Shown here one piece after another: positions 40,674-51,340 of a DNA stretch of 64,000 nt. Made by a program: the position numbers and the translations under genes. The notes below the pieces were generated by a model. That model was not told the DNA's origin and made no database searches. It saw only the letters and a list, made by a program, of their open reading frames with translations. The DNA lies in NCBI RefSeq assembly GCF_028656935.1, contig NZ_JAMDGZ010000021.1, positions 1-64,000 on the forward strand. Reading direction: 5' to 3'. Position 1 is the first letter of the stretch; each line of letters opens with the position of its first letter. This DNA is from Pseudomonas rubra. GTDB taxonomy: Bacteria; Pseudomonadota; Gammaproteobacteria; Pseudomonadales; Pseudomonadaceae.

Positions 40674-43600
40674 ATGTTGATCCTGCGCGGCGCTCCTGCC
40701 CTTTCTGCCTTTCGCCACGGTAAGTTAATCGAGCAACTGAGCCAGAAAGTCCCCGCTGTTAGTGGTTTGTATGCGGAATTCACGCATTTCGCCGAGGTTG
40801 ACGGTGAACTGAGTGCCGAGCAACAGCACGTGCTCGCGCGCCTGCTCAAGTACGGCCCGAGCGTACCGGTACAGGAGCCTGCCGGCCGCCTGTTCCTGGT
40901 GGTTCCGCGTTTCGGCACCATCTCGCCCTGGTCGAGCAAGGCCAGCGACATCGCCCACAATTGCGGTCTGGAAAACATCCAGCGCCTGGAACGGGGCATT
41001 GCCTACTACGTCAGCGGTGAACTGAGCGACGCTGATGTCGCCGCCGTTGCCCAGATCCTCCACGACCGCATGACCCAGCTGGTGCTGAGCAAGCTCGACG
41101 AGGCCGCCGGCCTGTTCAGCCACGCCCAGCCCAAGCCGCTGACCGCCGTCGACATCCTCGGCGGTGGCCGCGCCGCCCTGGAAAAAGCCAACGTCGAGCT
41201 GGGCCTGGCCCTGGCCGAAGACGAGATCGATTACCTGGTCACCAGCTTCCAGGGCCTCAAGCGCAACCCGCACGACATCGAACTGATGATGTTCGCCCAG
41301 GCCAACTCCGAGCACTGCCGCCACAAAATCTTCAACGCCAGTTGGGATATCGACGGCCAGAGTCAGGAAAAAAGCCTGTTCGGCATGATCAAGAACACCT
41401 ACCAGATGCACAGCGAAGGCGTGCTGTCCGCTTACAAGGACAACGCTTCGGTGATCGTCGGTTCCGTGGCCGGGCGCTTCTTCCCGAACCCTGAAACCCG
41501 CCAGTACGGCGCGGTGCAGGAGCCGGTGCACATCCTGATGAAGGTCGAGACCCACAACCATCCGACCGCCATCTCGCCGTTCTCCGGTGCTTCCACCGGT
41601 TCCGGTGGTGAGATCCGCGACGAAGGCGCTACCGGCCGCGGTGCCAAGCCCAAGGCTGGCCTGACCGGTTTCACCGTGTCCAACCTGCGCATCCCGGGCT
41701 TCGAACAGCCATGGGAGCAGGCCTACGGCAAGCCGGACCGCATCGTCAACGCCCTCGACATCATGGTCGATGGCCCGCTGGGTGGCGCTGCGTTCAACAA
41801 CGAATTCGGTCGTCCAGCCCTGACCGGCTACTTCCGCACCTTCGAGCAGTCGATCAAGACCCCGCACGGTGAAGAAGTGCGCGGCTATCACAAGCCGATC
41901 ATGCTCGCTGGCGGCATGGGCAACATCCGTGAAGACCATGTACAGAAAGCCGAAATCACTGTCGGCGCCAAGCTGATCGTCCTCGGTGGCCCGGCCATGC
42001 TGATCGGCCTGGGTGGCGGCGCGGCTTCGTCGGTCGATACCGGCGCCAGCTCCGCTGACCTGGATTTCGCCTCGGTGCAGCGCGAGAACCCGGAAATGGA
42101 ACGCCGTTGCCAAGAGGTCATCGACCGCTGCTGGCAGCTGGGTGACAACAACCCGATCGCCTTCATCCATGACGTCGGCGCGGGCGGTATCTCCAACGCT
42201 TTCCCCGAGCTGGTCAACGACGGTGGCCGCGGTGGCCGCTTCGAGCTGCGCAACGTGCCCAACGACGAGCCGGGCATGGCCCCGCACGAGATCTGGAGCA
42301 ACGAATCCCAGGAGCGTTACGTTCTGGCGGTCAGCGCTGGCGATTTCGAGCGCTTCCAGGCCATCTGCGAGCGTGAGCGCTGCCCGTTCGCGGTCGTTGG
42401 CGAGGCCACTGCCGAACCGCACCTGACCGTAACCGACAGCCATTTCGGCAACACGCCGGTGGACATGCCACTCGACGTGCTGCTGGGCAAGCCGCCGCGC
42501 ATGCACCGTTCGGTGACCCGCGAAGCGGAGCTGGGCGATGACTTCGACCCAAGTACCCTGGAACTGAACGACTCGGTCGAGCGCGTGCTGCGTCACCCGG
42601 CTGTTGCCAGCAAGAGCTTCCTGATCACCATCGGCGACCGCACCATCACCGGCCTGGTTGCCCGCGACCAGATGGTCGGCCCGTGGCAGGTACCGGTGGC
42701 CGACTGCGCCGTCACCGCCACCAGCTTCGATGTCTACACCGGTGAAGCCATGGCCATGGGCGAGCGTACCCCGCTGGCCCTGCTCGATGCTCCGGCGTCC
42801 GGGCGCATGGCCATTGGCGAGACCCTGACCAACCTGGCTGCCGCGCACATCGGCAAGCTGTCCGACATCAAACTGTCGGCCAACTGGATGTCCGCCGCCG
42901 GCCACCCGGGTGAAGATGCCCGCCTGTACGACACTGTCAAGGCTGTCGGCATGGAGCTATGCCCGGAGCTGGGCCTGACCATTCCGGTGGGCAAGGACTC
43001 CATGTCGATGAAGACCAAGTGGAGCGAAGAGGGCGCGGAGAAATCCGTCACCTCGCCGCTGTCGCTGATTGTCACCGGTTTTGCGCCGGTCACCGACATT
43101 CGCAAGACCCTGACCCCGCAACTGCGCATGGACAAGGGCGAGACCGACCTGATCCTGATCGACCTGGGCCGCGGCAAGAACCGCATGGGTGCCTCGATTC
43201 TGGCCCAGACCCACGGCAAGCTGGCCGCCGTTGCTCCGGACGTCGACGACGCCGAAGACCTCAAGGCCTTCTTCGCCGTGATCCAGGGCTTGAACGCCGA
43301 CGGTCACCTGCTGGCCTATCACGACCGTTCCGACGGCGGCCTGCTGACCACCGTGCTGGAAATGGCCTTTGCCGGCCACTGCGGCCTGGACCTGGAACTG
43401 GACACCCTGACCAGCAAGCGCGAGAAAGTCGCGGCTATCCTCTTCAACGAAGAGCTGGGCGCGGTGATCCAGGTGCGCCAGGACGCCACCCCGGATGTAC
43501 TGGCCCAGTTCAGTGCCGCTGGTCTGGGTGAAGACTGCGTCGCGGTGATCGGCCAGCCGATCAACAACGGCGAAGTGCTGATCAAGCTGGCCGGCGAAGA

Positions 43601-44573
43601 GTTGTTCAAGGGCGATCGCCGCCTGCTGCAACGCCAGTGGGCTGAGACCAGCTACCAGATCCAGCGTCTGCGTGACAACGCCGACTGCGCCGATCAGGAG
43701 TTCGATGTGCTGCTTGAGGAAGACAACCCGGGCCTGAGCGTCAAGCTCGGCTTTGACGTCAACCAGGACATCGCCGCGCCGTACATCAAGAAAGGCGTGC
43801 GCCCGCAAGTGGCGGTGCTGCGCGAGCAGGGCGTCAACGGCCAAGTGGAGATGGCGGCTGCCTTCGACCGCGCCGGCTTCAACGCCATCGACGTGCACAT
43901 GAGCGATATCCTCGCCGGTCGCGTTGACCTCAACGACTTCAAAGGCCTGGTGGCCTGTGGCGGCTTCTCCTACGGCGACGTGCTCGGTGCCGGTGAAGGC
44001 TGGGCCAAGTCGGCGCTGTTCAACAGCCGCGCCCGTGAAGCTTTCCAGCAATACTTCGAGCGTACCGACAGCTTCACCCTGGGTGTGTGCAACGGTTGCC
44101 AGATGATGTCCAACCTGCACGAGCTGGTGCCGGGCAGCGAGTTCTGGCCGCACTTCGTGCGTAACCGTTCCGAGCAGTTCGAAGCCCGTGTGGCCATGGT
44201 CGAGGTGCAGAAGTCGAACTCGATCTTCCTGCAGGGTATGGCCGGTTCGCGCATGCCGATCGCCATCGCCCACGGCGAAGGCCATGCCGAGTTCGCCAGC
44301 GAAGAAGCCTTGCTCGAAGCCGACCTGTCCGGTTGCGTGGCCCTGCGCTTTGTCGACAACCACGGCAAGGTCACCGAGAGCTACCCGGCCAACCCGAACG
44401 GCTCGCCGCGCGGGATTACCGGCCTGACCAGCCGCGACGGTCGCGTCACCATCATGATGCCGCACCCTGAGCGGGTCTTCCGTGCCGTGCAGAACTCCTG
44501 GCGTCCGGATGACTGGAGCGAAGACGCGGCGTGGATGCGCATGTTCCGCAACGCCCGCGTCTGGGTGAACTAA
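40674..44573 (+). CDS. purL: Phosphoribosylformylglycinamidine synthase
   Basis: Converts FGAR plus glutamine to FGAM in purine synthesis. The 1299-residue single-chain gamma-proteobacterial form has an N-terminal substrate domain ([20 protein letters not shown]), two AIRS-like ATP domains ([30 protein letters not shown]), and a C-terminal glutaminase with nucleophile Cys in [12 protein letters not shown] and [13 protein letters not shown] lies 11 bases before the ATG. Confidence 0.97.
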   Translation: MLILRGAPALSAFRHGKLIEQLSQKVPAVSGLYAEFTHFAEVDGELSAEQQHVLARLLKYGPSVPVQEPAGRLFLVVPRFGTISPWSSKASDIAHNCGLENIQRLERGIAYYVSGELSDADVAAVAQILHDRMTQLVLSKLDEAAGLFSHAQPKPLTAVDILGGGRAALEKANVELGLALAEDEIDYLVTSFQGLKRNPHDIELMMFAQANSEHCRHKIFNASWDIDGQSQEKSLFGMIKNTYQMHSEGVLSAYKDNASVIVGSVAGRFFPNPETRQYGAVQEPVHILMKVETHNHPTAISPFSGASTGSGGEIRDEGATGRGAKPKAGLTGFTVSNLRIPGFEQPWEQAYGKPDRIVNALDIMVDGPLGGAAFNNEFGRPALTGYFRTFEQSIKTPHGEEVRGYHKPIMLAGGMGNIREDHVQKAEITVGAKLIVLGGPAMLIGLGGGAASSVDTGASSADLDFASVQRENPEMERRCQEVIDRCWQLGDNNPIAFIHDVGAGGISNAFPELVNDGGRGGRFELRNVPNDEPGMAPHEIWSNESQERYVLAVSAGDFERFQAICERERCPFAVVGEATAEPHLTVTDSHFGNTPVDMPLDVLLGKPPRMHRSVTREAELGDDFDPSTLELNDSVERVLRHPAVASKSFLITIGDRTITGLVARDQMVGPWQVPVADCAVTATSFDVYTGEAMAMGERTPLALLDAPASGRMAIGETLTNLAAAHIGKLSDIKLSANWMSAAGHPGEDARLYDTVKAVGMELCPELGLTIPVGKDSMSMKTKWSEEGAEKSVTSPLSLIVTGFAPVTDIRKTLTPQLRMDKGETDLILIDLGRGKNRMGASILAQTHGKLAAVAPDVDDAEDLKAFFAVIQGLNADGHLLAYHDRSDGGLLTTVLEMAFAGHCGLDLELDTLTSKREKVAAILFNEELGAVIQVRQDATPDVLAQFSAAGLGEDCVAVIGQPINNGEVLIKLAGEELFKGDRRLLQRQWAETSYQIQRLRDNADCADQEFDVLLEEDNPGLSVKLGFDVNQDIAAPYIKKGVRPQVAVLREQGVNGQVEMAAAFDRAGFNAIDVHMSDILAGRVDLNDFKGLVACGGFSYGDVLGAGEGWAKSALFNSRAREAFQQYFERTDSFTLGVCNGCQMMSNLHELVPGSEFWPHFVRNRSEQFEARVAMVEVQKSNSIFLQGMAGSRMPIAIAHGEGHAEFASEEALLEADLSGCVALRFVDNHGKVTESYPANPNGSPRGITGLTSRDGRVTIMMPHPERVFRAVQNSWRPDDWSEDAAWMRMFRNARVWVN

Positions 44574-44575
44574 GG

Positions 44576-44887
44576 GTGTACAAGCTGGCCTTCTTCGTCC
44601 CGCCAAGCCATGTGGAGGTGGTCAAGGCTGCTGTGTTCGCCGTCGGCGGCGGACGCATCGGCGACTACGACTGCTGTGCCTGGCAGGTGCTGGGCCAGGG
44701 CCAGTTCCGCCCGTTGGACGGCAGCCAGCCGTTCCTCGGGCAGGCTGGCGTGGTCGAGCAGGTCGAAGAGTGGCGGGTCGAGCTGGTGGTGGCCGACGCG
44801 CTGATTGGCGCGGTGGTCGCTGCCCTCAAGGGTAGCCACCCTTATGAAACCCCGGCTTATGAGGTCTGGCAGCTCGCGGACTTTTGA
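44576..44887 (+). CDS. NIF3-like / YqfO-type small protein
   Basis: The 103-residue protein resembles the PII/CutA-like inserted domain found in NIF3 proteins: it starts YKLAFFVPPSHVEVVKAA, then GRIGDYDCCAWQ, and ends GSHPYETPAYEVWQL. Here it stands alone as a gene. The start is GTG at 44576, two bases after the purL TAA, with TAAGG crowding the start. Role unknown; possibly metal or nucleotide binding by analogy with the family. Confidence 0.8.
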   Translation: MYKLAFFVPPSHVEVVKAAVFAVGGGRIGDYDCCAWQVLGQGQFRPLDGSQPFLGQAGVVEQVEEWRVELVVADALIGAVVAALKGSHPYETPAYEVWQLADF

Positions 44888-44894
44888 GGGCCAT

Positions 44895-44976
44895 ATCGCG
44901 GGGCAAGCCCGCTCCCACAGAGGTTGATGGTGACCCTGTGGGAGCGGCGATGCGGCGACCCGACTTGCCCCGCGAT
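44895..44976. repeat. Paired REP elements between purL-NIF3 and nagE
   Basis: A REP arm at 44895-44920 (ATCGCGGGGCAAGCCCGCTC core) faces an inverted arm at 44936-44976, which carries an extra GGCGATGCGGCGACCCGAC segment, a common variant. It lies between convergent genes and may terminate both. Confidence 0.7.
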
Positions 44977-44980
44977 GTTT

Positions 44981-46648
44981 CTAAGAATTCAAGGCGTTAC
45001 TCAAGGCCGCAGCACGCGTGCCCATCAACAAATGCCAGGTCCCGTCCGCCACTGGGCTGACCCCCAGGCACCCCAACGCCAGCAGGCGCTCGCGTGTCAT
45101 CTTGCGCGCATCTTTGAACTCGACCCGCACCCGGGTCAGGGCCACGCAATCCACTTTCACCAGATTGTCCTTGCCACCCAGAGCGTTCAGCCAGTCTTCA
45201 GCGGCCATGCTTTGGCTCGCCTCGGCTTGCACCTGCGAGGGCTCGACGGCCTTTGCCAAGGCATGGGGCAACTGATTGCGAATTTCATCGGCAAGGGTAT
45301 CGGCCAGCGGTCCGACCACAACCTGCAGGCTGCCAGCAGAGCCTGGGCGCACCACGGCCATGGCACCAAGGCTTTTGAGCACACCATCCTGGGCCAGGCC
45401 TCGGTCCTTGAGCAGCAGGCGCAGACGCGTGGTACAGGCGTCCACCGAGAGCAGGTTGTCAGCGCCGCCCAGGGCCGCGATGTAGCGCGTACCACGTGGT
45501 GCACTGCTGTTCGCTACCGGCGCGTTTTCGTTGGGCTGATCTTCGCGGCCCGGCGTCTTGAGGTTGAAGCGGCGGATACAGAAATCGAACACGAAGTAGT
45601 ACACCAGCGCATACAGCAGCCCCAGCGGGAACACCAGCCAGCCATTGGTCGAGCGGCCCCAGCCCAGGCCCATGTCGATGGCACCACCGGAGAAGGTAAA
45701 GCCCAGGCGGACATTGAGCAGGTCGCACAGGGCCATGGAAAAGCCGGTGAGCACCGCGTGGATCAGAAACAGCAACGGCGCCAGGAACATGAAGGCGAAC
45801 TCGATCGGTTCGGTCACCCCGGTCAGCGCCGAGGTCAGCGCCATCGACAACAGGATGCCGCCAATCAGCTTGCGCCGCTCCGGCAGGGCGTGGCGGTACA
45901 TGGCCAGGCACGCGGCAGGCAGGCCGAAGATCATCATCGGGAACATCCCGGCCATGAACTGCCCGGCTTGCGGGTCACCGGCAAAGTAGCGGGTCAGGTC
46001 GCCGGTCACCACCAGGCCGTTGGCACCCTGGAAACTGCCAAACACGAACCACACCAGGTTGTTGAGGATATGGTGCAGGCCGGTGACGATCAGCAGGCGG
46101 TTGAGCACGCCAAAGAAGAACGCGCCGATACTGCCGCTGTCGAGCATCAGCTGGCCAAGGCTGTTGATGCCGTCCTGAAGAGGCGGCCAGACCAGACCAA
46201 ACAGCAAGCCCAGGACCACCGCTGACAGCCCGGTGGCAATCGGCACGAATCGCCGGCCACCGAAGAAGGCCAGGTACTCGGGCAGCTTGATGTCTTTGAA
46301 GCGGTTGTACAGTGCGCCGCCGAGCAGGCCGCAGACAATCCCGGCGAGCATGCCCATGTTGATGTGCGGGTCGATCACCTTGAGCGTCGACACCAGCACC
46401 AGGTAGCCGATGGCGCCGGCCAGGCCTGCGGTGCCGTTGTTGTCGCGGGCAAAGCCGACGGCGATGCCGATGGCGAAGATCAGCGCCAGGTTGGCGAAGA
46501 TCGCTTGTCCGGCGTCATGCACCAGGGCGATGTCGAGCAGGTCGGTGTCGCCCAGCCGTAGCAGCAGGCCGGCAATCGGCAAGATGGCGATGGGCAGCAT
46601 GAGGGCGCGGCCGAGCCGTTGCAGGCCCTGGATAAAGTGCTGGTACAT
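44981..46648 (-). CDS. nagE: N-acetylglucosamine PTS permease, EIIC-EIIB with a second degenerate EIIB
   Basis: Imports and phosphorylates GlcNAc using phosphate from NagF. The 555-residue protein has an N-terminal EIIC membrane domain (about 1-370), then EIIB with phospho-Cys405 in VDACTTRLR. A second EIIB-like repeat follows (about 475-555, GGKDNLVKVDCVALTRVRVE), where the active position aligns with Ala503 although a Cys sits two residues earlier (Cys501). There is no EIIA; that function lies in NagF. GGAG is six bases before ATG. Last gene of the nag operon, 12 bases after nagF. Confidence 0.92.
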   Translation of the reverse strand: MYQHFIQGLQRLGRALMLPIAILPIAGLLLRLGDTDLLDIALVHDAGQAIFANLALIFAIGIAVGFARDNNGTAGLAGAIGYLVLVSTLKVIDPHINMGMLAGIVCGLLGGALYNRFKDIKLPEYLAFFGGRRFVPIATGLSAVVLGLLFGLVWPPLQDGINSLGQLMLDSGSIGAFFFGVLNRLLIVTGLHHILNNLVWFVFGSFQGANGLVVTGDLTRYFAGDPQAGQFMAGMFPMMIFGLPAACLAMYRHALPERRKLIGGILLSMALTSALTGVTEPIEFAFMFLAPLLFLIHAVLTGFSMALCDLLNVRLGFTFSGGAIDMGLGWGRSTNGWLVFPLGLLYALVYYFVFDFCIRRFNLKTPGREDQPNENAPVANSSAPRGTRYIAALGGADNLLSVDACTTRLRLLLKDRGLAQDGVLKSLGAMAVVRPGSAGSLQVVVGPLADTLADEIRNQLPHALAKAVEPSQVQAEASQSMAAEDWLNALGGKDNLVKVDCVALTRVRVEFKDARKMTRERLLALGCLGVSPVADGTWHLLMGTRAAALSNALNS

Positions 46649-46660
46649 GGTGCGCTCCGG

Positions 46661-49201
46661 TTATTGTTCTGTGCTTAAGGGGGAGTGGCGAGGGTGTGTC
46701 GGGCGTACGGCGAAATCCTGGCAGGCCTGACGCACGGCACGGGCGCTGGACAGACCTAGCAACTGCTGACTGAAGGTGCGGCATTCGCGGCTATCGAGTT
46801 GGCGTACGCGCGCCTTGATCTCGCCCACCTGCGGGGCACTGACCGACAGTTCGCTGACTCCCAGGCCAACCAGTACCGCAGTAGCCAGCGGGTCCGAAGC
46901 CAGCGCGCCGCAGACCCCAACCCAGCGCCCATGTTGGGCCGCGCCCTGGCAGGTCAGCTCGATCAGGCGCAGCAGCGCCGGGTGCAAGGCGTCGACGCGA
47001 GCGGCCAGGCCTGCGTGGTCGCGGTCCATGGCCAGGGTGTACTGGGACAGGTCGTTGGTGCCGATGGAAAAGAAGTCGGCATGTTCGGCCAGGCGCTCGG
47101 CGAGCAGGGCGGCGGCCGGTACTTCGATCATCACCCCCAGCTCGGCGCGCTGATTGATGCCCAGCTCGGCGGCCAGGCGGTCCAGGCGCTGACGGATATC
47201 CAGCAGTTCATCGACCTCGCTGACCATCGGCAGCATGATCCGGCAGCGACGTTGCGGGCTGACCTGCAACAGGGCACGTAGTTGCTGGTCGAGCAGCTCG
47301 GGGCGCAGCTGGCCCAGGCGAATGCCGCGCAGGCCCAGTACCGGGTTGGCTTCGTGGGGCAGTGGCAGGTAGTCGAGCTGCTTGTCGCCGCCAACATCGA
47401 TGGTACGGATGATCACCGGGCGATCGGCCATGGCGTCCAGCACGGCCTGGTAGGCGCCGCGCTGCTCCTGTTCATCCGGAGCGGTGTGGCGGTCGACGAA
47501 GAGGAATTCGGTGCGGAGCAGACCGACGCCGTCGGCGCCCTGGCGCAAGGCCTGAGCGGCCTCGGCAGCGGAGGCGACATTGGCGGCGACTTCGATCAGG
47601 CGCCCGTCACGGGTTTGCGCGCTGCCCTGGGCGGCGGCTTGCTGTTCATCACGACGTTGCTGTTGATGTTGGCGAAGCTGCGCGACCTGGGCCAGGCGTT
47701 CGGCATCTGGCGCCGTTTCCAGCCGGGCCTGGTCAGCATCGACAATCAGTACCTGGCCCGCTTGCAGGTTCATCAGGTCCGCGCCCAGTGCTACCAGGCA
47801 GGGCAGGCCGCGGGCGCGGGCGAGGATGGCGACATGCGAAGTCGCACCGCCGGCAACCATGCACAGCCCGGCCACCGCGTGCTGGTCGAGCAGCAGCAGG
47901 TCCGAAGGGGTGAGTTCATGGGCGACGATAATCGCCGAAGGTGGCAGGTCCAGTTCGCGGGTTTCGCCGAGCAGGGCGCGCAACACTCGTTGCTGCAGAT
48001 CTTGCAGGTCGTTGGCGCGTTCGGCCAGCAGCGGCTTGTCGAGGGCCTTGAGGATCGCACACTGGGCGTCGATAGCCTGGCTCCAGGCGTGGCTGGCGGC
48101 GATACCCTGGTCAATGTGCTGGCGCGCGGCGTCGACCAGGGACGGATCTTCGAGCAGGGCCAGGTGGGCGGCGAAGATGGCGGCGGCATCGCCTTGTTGC
48201 AACTGCTGCAGATCGGCTTCGATGGCGCGCTTGACGCTGGCCAGTGCGGTGTCGAGGGCTTGATGCTGCGGGCCAGGTGGGTGGCCACCCGAGTCGTGTG
48301 GCAGGCGTATCACATCCAGGCGCGCCAACGGGCCGCTGGCAAGGCCGGGCGATGCACAGACACCGTTGAGGATGCCCGGCTCAAGGTTGGCGACAGGTTT
48401 GCTCAGGGTGCTGACGGTCGGGGCGGCATGCTGTTCGCCGACGGTCGCGGTGCTGGCTGCCGCCACCAGGGCTTGCAAGGCCGCTGCGCTGTCGGCGCCA
48501 CTGCAGACGATGTCGACTTCATCCTGTTCGCCCACACCCAACCCCATGATCGCCACCAGACTGTTGAGGGCAGCGACCTGGCCGTTGAAGTGCAACTCGG
48601 CATGGCTGCTGAAGCCTTGCGCGGTCTGGCGCAGCAAGGCCGCAGGGCGCGCATGCAGGCCGCCATGATGAGCGACTCTGGCGCTGGCACGTACCGTTTC
48701 ACCGGCGCTGGCCGTTTTGACGGTACCGACATCAACGATAGGGATGACATCCAGCAGCGGCGCACCCAGGGTCACCGAGCGGGTCGTGCGTGGCAGCACG
48801 CGGTAGTCGCTGCTGTTGCTCAGGATCATCACGGTGATCAGGCTGGTGCAGTGTTGCGCAACCAGGTCCAGGTCAAAGCGAATCAGTGGCCGGCCCTGTT
48901 CGACCCGTTCGCCATTAGCCACCAGTGCCTGGAAGCCGCGGCCCTGCAACTGCACGGTATCAAGGCCGATGTGCAGGAGGATCTCGGCGCCGTTGTCGGC
49001 CCGCAAGGTCAGGGCATGGAGGGTTTTCGCCAGGTGAATGATGGTGCCGGCACAAGGCGCCTGCAGACAGTCGTTGAGTGGGTCGATGGCGATGCCATTG
49101 CCCAGGCTGCCGCCGGCGAACACCGGGTCAGGCACCTGGTCCAGTGGCAACAGCGGCCCTTCGAGGGGGGCATGGAGGGTGATGTTCTTGTTGTTGGGCA
49201 T
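46661..49201 (-). CDS. nagF: Multiphosphoryl PTS protein EIIA-HPr-EI for GlcNAc
   Basis: Carries phosphate from PEP through EI, HPr and EIIA to NagE. The 846-residue fusion has EIIA-Glc-like His77 (ILLHIGLDTV), HPr with His183 (GGLHARPAALL), and EI with His456 (GGATSHVAIL), then GTNDLSQYTLAMDRDH and the PEP-site Cys in VGVCGALASDP. All phospho-sites are present. ATG 49201 has GAGG eight to nine bases upstream; a TTG two codons earlier is less likely. It forms a self-contained GlcNAc PTS with NagE. Confidence 0.94.
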   Translation of the reverse strand: MPNNKNITLHAPLEGPLLPLDQVPDPVFAGGSLGNGIAIDPLNDCLQAPCAGTIIHLAKTLHALTLRADNGAEILLHIGLDTVQLQGRGFQALVANGERVEQGRPLIRFDLDLVAQHCTSLITVMILSNSSDYRVLPRTTRSVTLGAPLLDVIPIVDVGTVKTASAGETVRASARVAHHGGLHARPAALLRQTAQGFSSHAELHFNGQVAALNSLVAIMGLGVGEQDEVDIVCSGADSAAALQALVAAASTATVGEQHAAPTVSTLSKPVANLEPGILNGVCASPGLASGPLARLDVIRLPHDSGGHPPGPQHQALDTALASVKRAIEADLQQLQQGDAAAIFAAHLALLEDPSLVDAARQHIDQGIAASHAWSQAIDAQCAILKALDKPLLAERANDLQDLQQRVLRALLGETRELDLPPSAIIVAHELTPSDLLLLDQHAVAGLCMVAGGATSHVAILARARGLPCLVALGADLMNLQAGQVLIVDADQARLETAPDAERLAQVAQLRQHQQQRRDEQQAAAQGSAQTRDGRLIEVAANVASAAEAAQALRQGADGVGLLRTEFLFVDRHTAPDEQEQRGAYQAVLDAMADRPVIIRTIDVGGDKQLDYLPLPHEANPVLGLRGIRLGQLRPELLDQQLRALLQVSPQRRCRIMLPMVSEVDELLDIRQRLDRLAAELGINQRAELGVMIEVPAAALLAERLAEHADFFSIGTNDLSQYTLAMDRDHAGLAARVDALHPALLRLIELTCQGAAQHGRWVGVCGALASDPLATAVLVGLGVSELSVSAPQVGEIKARVRQLDSRECRTFSQQLLGLSSARAVRQACQDFAVRPTHPRHSPLSTEQ

Positions 49202-49220
49202 GCGCAAGGTCCTCGGTGCC

Positions 49221-50243
49221 TCAGTGAGTTCGGGTCACTTTGCTCAAGTGACGGGGCTGATCCGGGTCCAGGCCACGGGCTTCGGCCAGGCCTGCGGCCA
49301 TGACATAGAAACTCTGGATCGCCAGCAGCGGGTCGAGGCCGGGGTGGGCGGCGCTGCTCAAGGTCAGGTTGCGCTGGGGGATATCCGCCGGCGCCGCCAG
49401 CAGCACCCGGGCGCCGCGCTGGCGCATGTCTTCGGCCAGTTGCAGCAGGCCCGCCTGCTCGACGCCGCGAGGGGCGAGCACCAGCAGCGGGTAGTGGGCA
49501 TCGATCAGTGCCATGGGGCCGTGGCGGACTTCGGCGCTGCTGAAGGCTTCGGCCTGGATTGCCGAAGTCTCTTTGAACTTGAGCGCCGCTTCCTGGGCGA
49601 TGGCAAAACCGGCGCCACGGCCGATCACCATCAACCGCTGGCAGTCGCGCAGTTGCTCGATGGCCAAACTCCAGTCCTGGGCCGCCGCTTCGCGCAGTTG
49701 CCCAGGCAGGGCGAGGCCGGCTTCGAGCAGTGCCGGGTCCTGCTGCCAGTGGGCGACCAGGCGGGCGCTGGCGCTAAGGGTGGCGATAAAACTCTTGGTC
49801 GCGGCGACGCTCAGTTCGGGGCCGGCGCATAGCGGCAGGCTGTACTGGCAGGCGTGCTCCAGTGGCGAATCCTCGGCGTTGACCAGGGCGACGCTGATGG
49901 CACCGCGCTCGCGCAGGGTCTGCAGGCTGTTGACTAGGTCCGGGCTCTGCCCCGACTGGGAAAAGCCCAGGGCGACCTGACCGCGCACCTGCAAGGGGGA
50001 GTTCTGCAGGGTCACCACCGACATCGGCAGCGAGGCCACCGGCAACCCAAGCTGCTGCATGGCCAGGTAGGCGAAGTAGCTGGCGGCGTGGTCGGAGCTG
50101 CCGCGGGCGACGGTCAGGGCGACGGCGGGGGCAAGTCCGCGCAACTGTTCGGCGACACTGGCGATACGGGCGTCGCAACGCTCCAGTTGAGTCTGTACGA
50201 CGTTGGCCGAGGCCAGGGCTTCTGCAAGCATCTTAGAGCTCAA
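49221..50243 (-). CDS. SIS-domain glucosamine-6-phosphate deaminase, NagB-II type
   Basis: Probably deaminates and isomerises glucosamine 6-phosphate to fructose 6-phosphate. The 340-residue protein is the isomerase half of GlmS, with two SIS domains (ARGSSDHAASYFAYLAMQQL, SQSGQSPDLVNSL, then ATKSFIATLSA and GRGAGFAIAQEAALKFKETS), and has no glutaminase domain, as in NagB-II. The start is TTG at 50243 with GGAG six bases upstream, overlapping nagA; ATG 50231 is an alternative. Its place between nagA and nagF supports the role. Confidence 0.88.
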   Translation of the reverse strand: MSSKMLAEALASANVVQTQLERCDARIASVAEQLRGLAPAVALTVARGSSDHAASYFAYLAMQQLGLPVASLPMSVVTLQNSPLQVRGQVALGFSQSGQSPDLVNSLQTLRERGAISVALVNAEDSPLEHACQYSLPLCAGPELSVAATKSFIATLSASARLVAHWQQDPALLEAGLALPGQLREAAAQDWSLAIEQLRDCQRLMVIGRGAGFAIAQEAALKFKETSAIQAEAFSSAEVRHGPMALIDAHYPLLVLAPRGVEQAGLLQLAEDMRQRGARVLLAAPADIPQRNLTLSSAAHPGLDPLLAIQSFYVMAAGLAEARGLDPDQPRHLSKVTRTH

Positions 50244-51330
50244 GGTGTTCTCCTTCGACCATTACGCCGATCAGGTTGAGGTTGCGATCCAGGGTTACCG
50301 CGTCGGCCCAACTGCCGGCTTGCAGGCGCCCGCGCTCTTGCAGTCCGAGGTAATCGGCGGCGAACTGCGACAGGCGCTGGGAGGCTTCGGCCAGGGGCAG
50401 GCCGATCTTCACCAGGTTGCGCAGGGCCTGGTCCATGGTCAGGGTGCTGCCGGCCAGGGTGCCGTCGGGCAGGCGTACGCCACCCAGGCATTTGGTCACG
50501 GTGTGGCTGCCCAGCTTGTACTCGCCATCGGGCATGCCTGCGGCAGCGGTGGAATCGGTCACGCAGTACAGGCAGGGGATTGCGCGCAGGGCCACGCGCA
50601 TGGCGCCGGGGTGTACATGCAGCAGGTCGGGAATCAGTTCGGCAAAGCGTGCATGGGCCAGGGCTGCGCCAACGATCCCAGGTTCGCGGTGATGCAGCGC
50701 GCTCATGGCGTTGTACAGGTGGGTGAAGCTGGTAGCACCGGCTTCAAGGGCTGCCACGCCCTCTTCATAGCTGCCCAGGGTGTGGCCGATCTGCAGGCGC
50801 ACGCCACGTTCGCTCAAGGTGCGGATCAATGGCAGGTGGCCGGCGATTTCCGGGGCGATGGTGATTACCTTGATCGGTGCCAGGGCCAGATAGGCATCGA
50901 CTTCTTCAAGCAGACCAAGGTGGGCGAAGTTGGGCTGGGCGCCGAGCTTGCCGGGGTTGATATACGGGCCTTCCAGGTGCACGCCCAGCACTCGGGCGCC
51001 GTCGCTGCGCGGCTGGCGGGCGTAGTGGCCCAGTTCGCCCAGCACCCGGGTCAGCTCTTCTTTGGGCGCAGTCATGGTGGTGGCCAGCAGCGAGGTGGTT
51101 CCGAACCTTGCGTGGGTGCGGGCAATGGTGGCGAAGGCGCTGGCACCCTCCATCACGTCGCTGCCACCGCCGCCATGCACATGCAGGTCGATGAAGCCGG
51201 GCAGCAAATAGGGCAGATCGTTGTCCTGCGGGTCGCACGGCTGACCGTCGATGGCGGCGACGCGGCCGTCACGCAGCAACAGGCGTCCGCGTACCCAGCC
51301 CGCGGGAGTGAGTATGTTGTGTTCGCTCAT
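50233..51330 (-). CDS. nagA: N-acetylglucosamine-6-phosphate deacetylase
   Basis: Removes acetate from GlcNAc 6-phosphate. The 365-residue amidohydrolase has the metal motif GFIDLHVHGGGGSDVMEG, the HLEGPYINPGKLGAQ segment, THLYNAMSALHHREPG, and the catalytic Asp in CVTDSTAAAGMPDG. ATG 51330 (MSEHNILTP) has GGAG five bases upstream. It overlaps the regulator's end only if the longer frame is used; with this start it is 10 bases from nagR. Confidence 0.95.
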   Translation of the reverse strand: MSEHNILTPAGWVRGRLLLRDGRVAAIDGQPCDPQDNDLPYLLPGFIDLHVHGGGGSDVMEGASAFATIARTHARFGTTSLLATTMTAPKEELTRVLGELGHYARQPRSDGARVLGVHLEGPYINPGKLGAQPNFAHLGLLEEVDAYLALAPIKVITIAPEIAGHLPLIRTLSERGVRLQIGHTLGSYEEGVAALEAGATSFTHLYNAMSALHHREPGIVGAALAHARFAELIPDLLHVHPGAMRVALRAIPCLYCVTDSTAAAGMPDGEYKLGSHTVTKCLGGVRLPDGTLAGSTLTMDQALRNLVKIGLPLAEASQRLSQFAADYLGLQERGRLQAGSWADAVTLDRNLNLIGVMVEGEHLEL

Positions 51331-51340
51331 GGGGGCTCCG

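Noticed and set aside
40725..42905. Long open frame antisense to purL
   Set aside because: The same shadow effect; purL is certain and the antisense product has no recognisable motif.
47282..49303. Long open frame antisense to nagF
   Set aside because: nagF shows all phospho-His motifs; the opposite frame shows none.
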